A stretch of DNA of 8,853 nt, taken from positions 1 to 8,853 of the forward strand of contig CAMZKK010000124.1 in NCBI GenBank assembly GCA_947311175.1, in the 5' to 3' direction. The notes under the pieces were generated by a model. It did no database searches, had not been told where the DNA came from, and worked only from the letters and a program-made list of their open reading frames with translations. This DNA is from an uncultured Planctomycetota bacterium (GTDB taxonomy: Bacteria > Planctomycetota > SZUA-567 > JAFGNG01). Made by a program: the position numbers and the translations under genes. Below, piece after piece: positions 6,576 to 8,853 of this stretch (position 1 is the first letter of the stretch; the number at the start of each line of letters is the position of its first letter).

Positions 6576-7787
6576 ATGATGAAAAGAAAAGAGTTGAAAG
6601 GTAATGCACTTATTGGGCAATCGGGAGGTCCTACTTCTGTAATCAATGCTTCGCTTGCCGGAGTAATTGAGGCTAGCATTAAATCTAAAAAAATTAAAAA
6701 AATCTATGGAATGCGTTTTGCAATTGAAGGTTTTATGAAAGGCAATGTTGTTGACCTTGGCAAACAAAAGCCTTCAATAATTAAAGGCTTGCACACAACT
6801 CCTTCTTCAGGGCTTGGTAGCTGTCGCTATAAAGTTCAAGATTCAGATTTTCCTTTAATCTTAAAAATGCTCAAAAAGTTTGATATTAGATATTTCTTTT
6901 TGATTGGTGGCAATGACACGATGGACACCGTTCACAGGGTTGAAGAATATTGTGCAAAAAATGGTTATGAACTTAACGGAGTGGGAATTCCTAAAACTGT
7001 TGATAATGACTTATATGGAACAGATCATACTCCAGGATATGGAAGTGCTGCTCGTTATGTTGCGTTATCGGTTTTGCAATCAGGAATGCTTGCCCGTGAC
7101 ATGCAAAAGGTGGATCAATTTGTAGTCCATCAGACTGTTGGTAGAGAAGCCGGTTGGTTGGCTGCTGCTTCAGCACTTGCAAAAACAGACGAAAATTCAG
7201 CTCCTCATATTATCCTTACTCCAGAAAATCCTTTTATCAAGAAAAAGTTTTTGGCAGAAGCAAAAAGAATCCAGAAAAAATGTGGGTTTGTCTATGTGGT
7301 TGTTGGCGAAGGGGTGCTTGACGAAAAAGGCAAACCTGTCTCATCATCTAAGGTAAAAGATAAATTCGCAAATGTTGAATTCGGGGCAATGGGTGGTGCA
7401 TCTGTTGCCATGGAAATCCACGCAATCCTCAGCAAAGAATTCGACTGGCGTGGTGAATTTCAGATAACTGAAAGTATGCCAATGTGCGGTGCTGACAGAG
7501 CAAGCAAAACAGATGTTAAAGAGGCAGCTGCTTGCGGACGCAAAGCGGTGCAACTTGCTACAAGTGGCAATAGCGGAGTTATGGTGAGTATGGTTCGCAA
7601 AAAAGGCAAAAAATACGCAATAGAATACAAAACAGCTCCACTTAAAGATGTTGCGGTTAGAGCAAAAGAGATGCCTGCAAAAATGTTTACAAAAAATGGA
7701 ATGAATGTAACCAAGGCATTTATTAACTATGCAAAACCAATTGTCGGTGAACTTCCTGAATATGTAACTTTAGATATGAAGAAATAA
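6576..7787 (+). CDS. 6-phosphofructokinase, probably pyrophosphate-dependent
   Basis: Phosphorylates fructose-6-phosphate to fructose-1,6-bisphosphate. From the ATG at 6576 the protein has 403 residues; the ATG at 6561 would add five. Family motifs in order: GQSGGPT (14-20), the diphosphate loop GGNDT (111-115), the catalytic loop PKTVDND (139-145, Asp143 as base), VGREAGW (188-194) matching the MGR motif, GEG (244-246), and a C-terminal M-C-G-A-D-R substrate loop. Asp114 occupies the place of the Gly that leaves room for ATP in ATP-PFKs, and Lys140 is typical of PPi users, so PPi is the expected donor and the reaction would be reversible. Two departures from the textbook motifs are Asn113 (usually Asp) and Val188 (usually Met). 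It lies 27 nt after hisE and 14 nt before the SIS gene. Family is secure; donor is inferred and needs assay. Confidence 0.9.
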   Translation: MMKRKELKGNALIGQSGGPTSVINASLAGVIEASIKSKKIKKIYGMRFAIEGFMKGNVVDLGKQKPSIIKGLHTTPSSGLGSCRYKVQDSDFPLILKMLKKFDIRYFFLIGGNDTMDTVHRVEEYCAKNGYELNGVGIPKTVDNDLYGTDHTPGYGSAARYVALSVLQSGMLARDMQKVDQFVVHQTVGREAGWLAAASALAKTDENSAPHIILTPENPFIKKKFLAEAKRIQKKCGFVYVVVGEGVLDEKGKPVSSSKVKDKFANVEFGAMGGASVAMEIHAILSKEFDWRGEFQITESMPMCGADRASKTDVKEAAACGRKAVQLATSGNSGVMVSMVRKKGKKYAIEYKTAPLKDVAVRAKEMPAKMFTKNGMNVTKAFINYAKPIVGELPEYVTLDMKK

Positions 7788-7801
7788 TAGAAAGGTATAA
7801 A

Positions 7802-8818
7802 ATGAAGAAAAAAAGTAAAAAATATGCAGGCTATTCATTAGTAACGGAAATGTTAGAAACCATTGAGGTAATAAATAATTTTTCACCAAAGGTGGTAAAC
7901 CCATTTGTCAAAGAGATGAAAAAATCTGAAAGAATTCTTCTCACCGGTGAAGGCTCAAGCAGAATATTTCCTGCCAAGAATATAATCAGTAAGATGATGG
8001 CATGGGGAATGAAGATACCGGTATTTACCGAAGGGGGACGGCAGGCACTGGAATACGACTTGAAGAAATTTTCAGTTTTTGGTGCGTCTAATTCCGGCAA
8101 AACCAAAGAGCTTATCGAACTTTACAAGAGTCTTAAAAAGAAGAATATTAAAAATCTGTTTGGACTTACCGCAACCGAAAAAACGCCACTTGAAAAGGCA
8201 TCTATCAATACCCACGTATTGTCTTGTGGAAAAGAAGAGGCTGTTGCAGCGACTAAAAGTGTTGTCGAGCAAGCGCTTTTCTATCATGCTCTTTTTGCAA
8301 AACTTTCTGGAAAAGGAAATGCCGAGTTCAAAAATCTTGACAAATTAGCAAAGGCAATGGACAGGGTTCTTACCACCAACATTCCTGCATCAATTGTCAA
8401 TGCAGTTGCCGGTGCAGACAGAATTTACTTTGCCGGAAGAAACGATGGAGTAGCAGAAGAATTAACGCTAAAGACTAACGAGATTACCCGTAAGCCTTCC
8501 GGATACTTTGAAGGAACTTATGCGGTGCATGGAGTTGAAGAAGTTTTGACTAAAAATGATGTAGTGATTGTTATTGACCCATTCGCCAAAGAGATTGCGA
8601 AATTCAAAGAATGTTTGGAAAAAGGCGTTGGACTAAAGGTTATTGCAATTGCTAAGAAAAAACTTTCAATCCCAACAATTGTGATTCCATCTTGTCCAAA
8701 ATTTGATACCTATCTCCAACTTGCTGCCGGTTGGAATCTTCTTGTCGAGATTGGAATTAAAAATAAGATTTCTATGGATTCAACCGTGCGTGCCCGCAAG
8801 GTTGGTAATTCTGTATAA
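7802..8818 (+). CDS. Double-SIS sugar-phosphate isomerase/deaminase, GlmS isomerase-like without glutaminase domain
   Basis: A 338-residue cytoplasmic protein made of two SIS domains. The first (about 40-175) has G-E-G-S-S (49-53), the phosphate loop S-N-S-G-K-T (96-101) and EEAVAATKS (145-153), the last matching GlmS EIGVASTKA. The second (about 200-338) has K224, E227 and H243, with spacings of 3 and 16 identical to K485, E488 and H504 of E. coli GlmS. The C-terminal K333, five residues from the end, matches GlmS K603. There is no N-terminal glutamine amidotransferase domain. Such stand-alone proteins include NagB-II/GlmD glucosamine-6-phosphate deaminases and FrlB-type deglycases, several of which yield a hexose-6-phosphate. 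AGAAAGG lies 6 nt before the ATG, and it follows the PFK gene by 14 nt, so a product feeding PFK is plausible. The exact substrate cannot be read from sequence. Confidence 0.85.
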   Translation: MKKKSKKYAGYSLVTEMLETIEVINNFSPKVVNPFVKEMKKSERILLTGEGSSRIFPAKNIISKMMAWGMKIPVFTEGGRQALEYDLKKFSVFGASNSGKTKELIELYKSLKKKNIKNLFGLTATEKTPLEKASINTHVLSCGKEEAVAATKSVVEQALFYHALFAKLSGKGNAEFKNLDKLAKAMDRVLTTNIPASIVNAVAGADRIYFAGRNDGVAEELTLKTNEITRKPSGYFEGTYAVHGVEEVLTKNDVVIVIDPFAKEIAKFKECLEKGVGLKVIAIAKKKLSIPTIVIPSCPKFDTYLQLAAGWNLLVEIGIKNKISMDSTVRARKVGNSV

Positions 8819-8834
8819 CAATATCCCCGTGTAG

Positions 8835-8853
8835 GGCAACCCTCGTGGTTGCC
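8835..8853. repeat. Perfect inverted repeat at the window edge: terminator stem or dispersed palindromic element
   Basis: GGCAACC (8835-8841), a 5-nt loop CTCGT, then GGTTGCC (8847-8853) form a perfect 7-bp stem 16 nt after the SIS stop codon. The stem would gain a pair with the G at 8834 if the next base beyond the window is C. The segment is clearly more GC-rich than its surroundings. It could terminate the hisG-hisE-PFK-SIS transcript, though whether a T-run follows is not visible. The GTAGGGCAACC...GGTTGCC pattern also resembles short palindromic repeats I recall as scattered in intergenic DNA of several unrelated bacteria. Confidence 0.65.

Noticed and set aside
6904..7125. Frames of about 70 codons on the plus strand within the PFK gene (also 7138-7356)
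   Set aside because: They are out-of-frame readings of the PFK coding sequence, which is complete and motif-rich, so there is no sign of a frameshift or overlapping gene.

Overview
This is an AT-rich bacterial window (about 37% GC by eye) with eight complete protein-coding genes and almost no non-coding space. A TolC-type outer-membrane factor with a lipobox, and a periplasmic SH3b protein next to an M48 protease, point to a double-membrane (Gram-negative type) bacterium. The mix of long-form HisG, a PPi-type phosphofructokinase and a CHASE2 adenylate cyclase does not fix the phylum. A deep-branching or uncultured lineage such as Elusimicrobiota, Riflebacteria or Lentisphaerota is only a guess. 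I saw no tRNA, rRNA, CRISPR array, transposase or phage gene.

Layout. (1) 13-1500, minus strand: a TolC-family outer-membrane efflux lipoprotein, transcribed leftward. (2) 1501-1693: a divergent intergenic region with two exact TATAAT boxes facing right and a strong ribosome binding site for the next gene. (3) 1694-5240, plus strand: a three-gene operon of a secreted SH3b protein, an M48 metalloprotease and a membrane-bound CHASE2 class III adenylate cyclase. The genes overlap by 1 nt and are then separated by 5 nt, so they are probably translationally coupled. (4) 5241-5399: a short gap with at most a weak promoter. (5) 5400-8818, plus strand: hisG, hisE, a PPi-type 6-phosphofructokinase and a stand-alone double-SIS protein, with gaps of 9, 27 and 14 nt, which looks like one transcript. 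(6) 8835-8853: a perfect 7-bp inverted repeat cut by the window end, either a terminator stem or one copy of a dispersed palindromic repeat.

How the genes may work together. The first operon combines an extracytoplasmic binding module, a protease and a cyclase with a periplasmic sensor, which suggests an envelope-sensing or proteolysis unit that outputs cAMP. That is inference. In the second operon, HisG and HisE both release pyrophosphate and the PFK type seen here is expected to consume it. The SIS protein keeps the four catalytic residues of the GlmS isomerase domain at matching spacing and could supply fructose-6-phosphate, the PFK substrate. The second operon may therefore link an amino-sugar-phosphate deaminase/isomerase and PPi-driven glycolysis with the first two steps of histidine synthesis. 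This is the most interesting hypothesis in the window and it can be tested.
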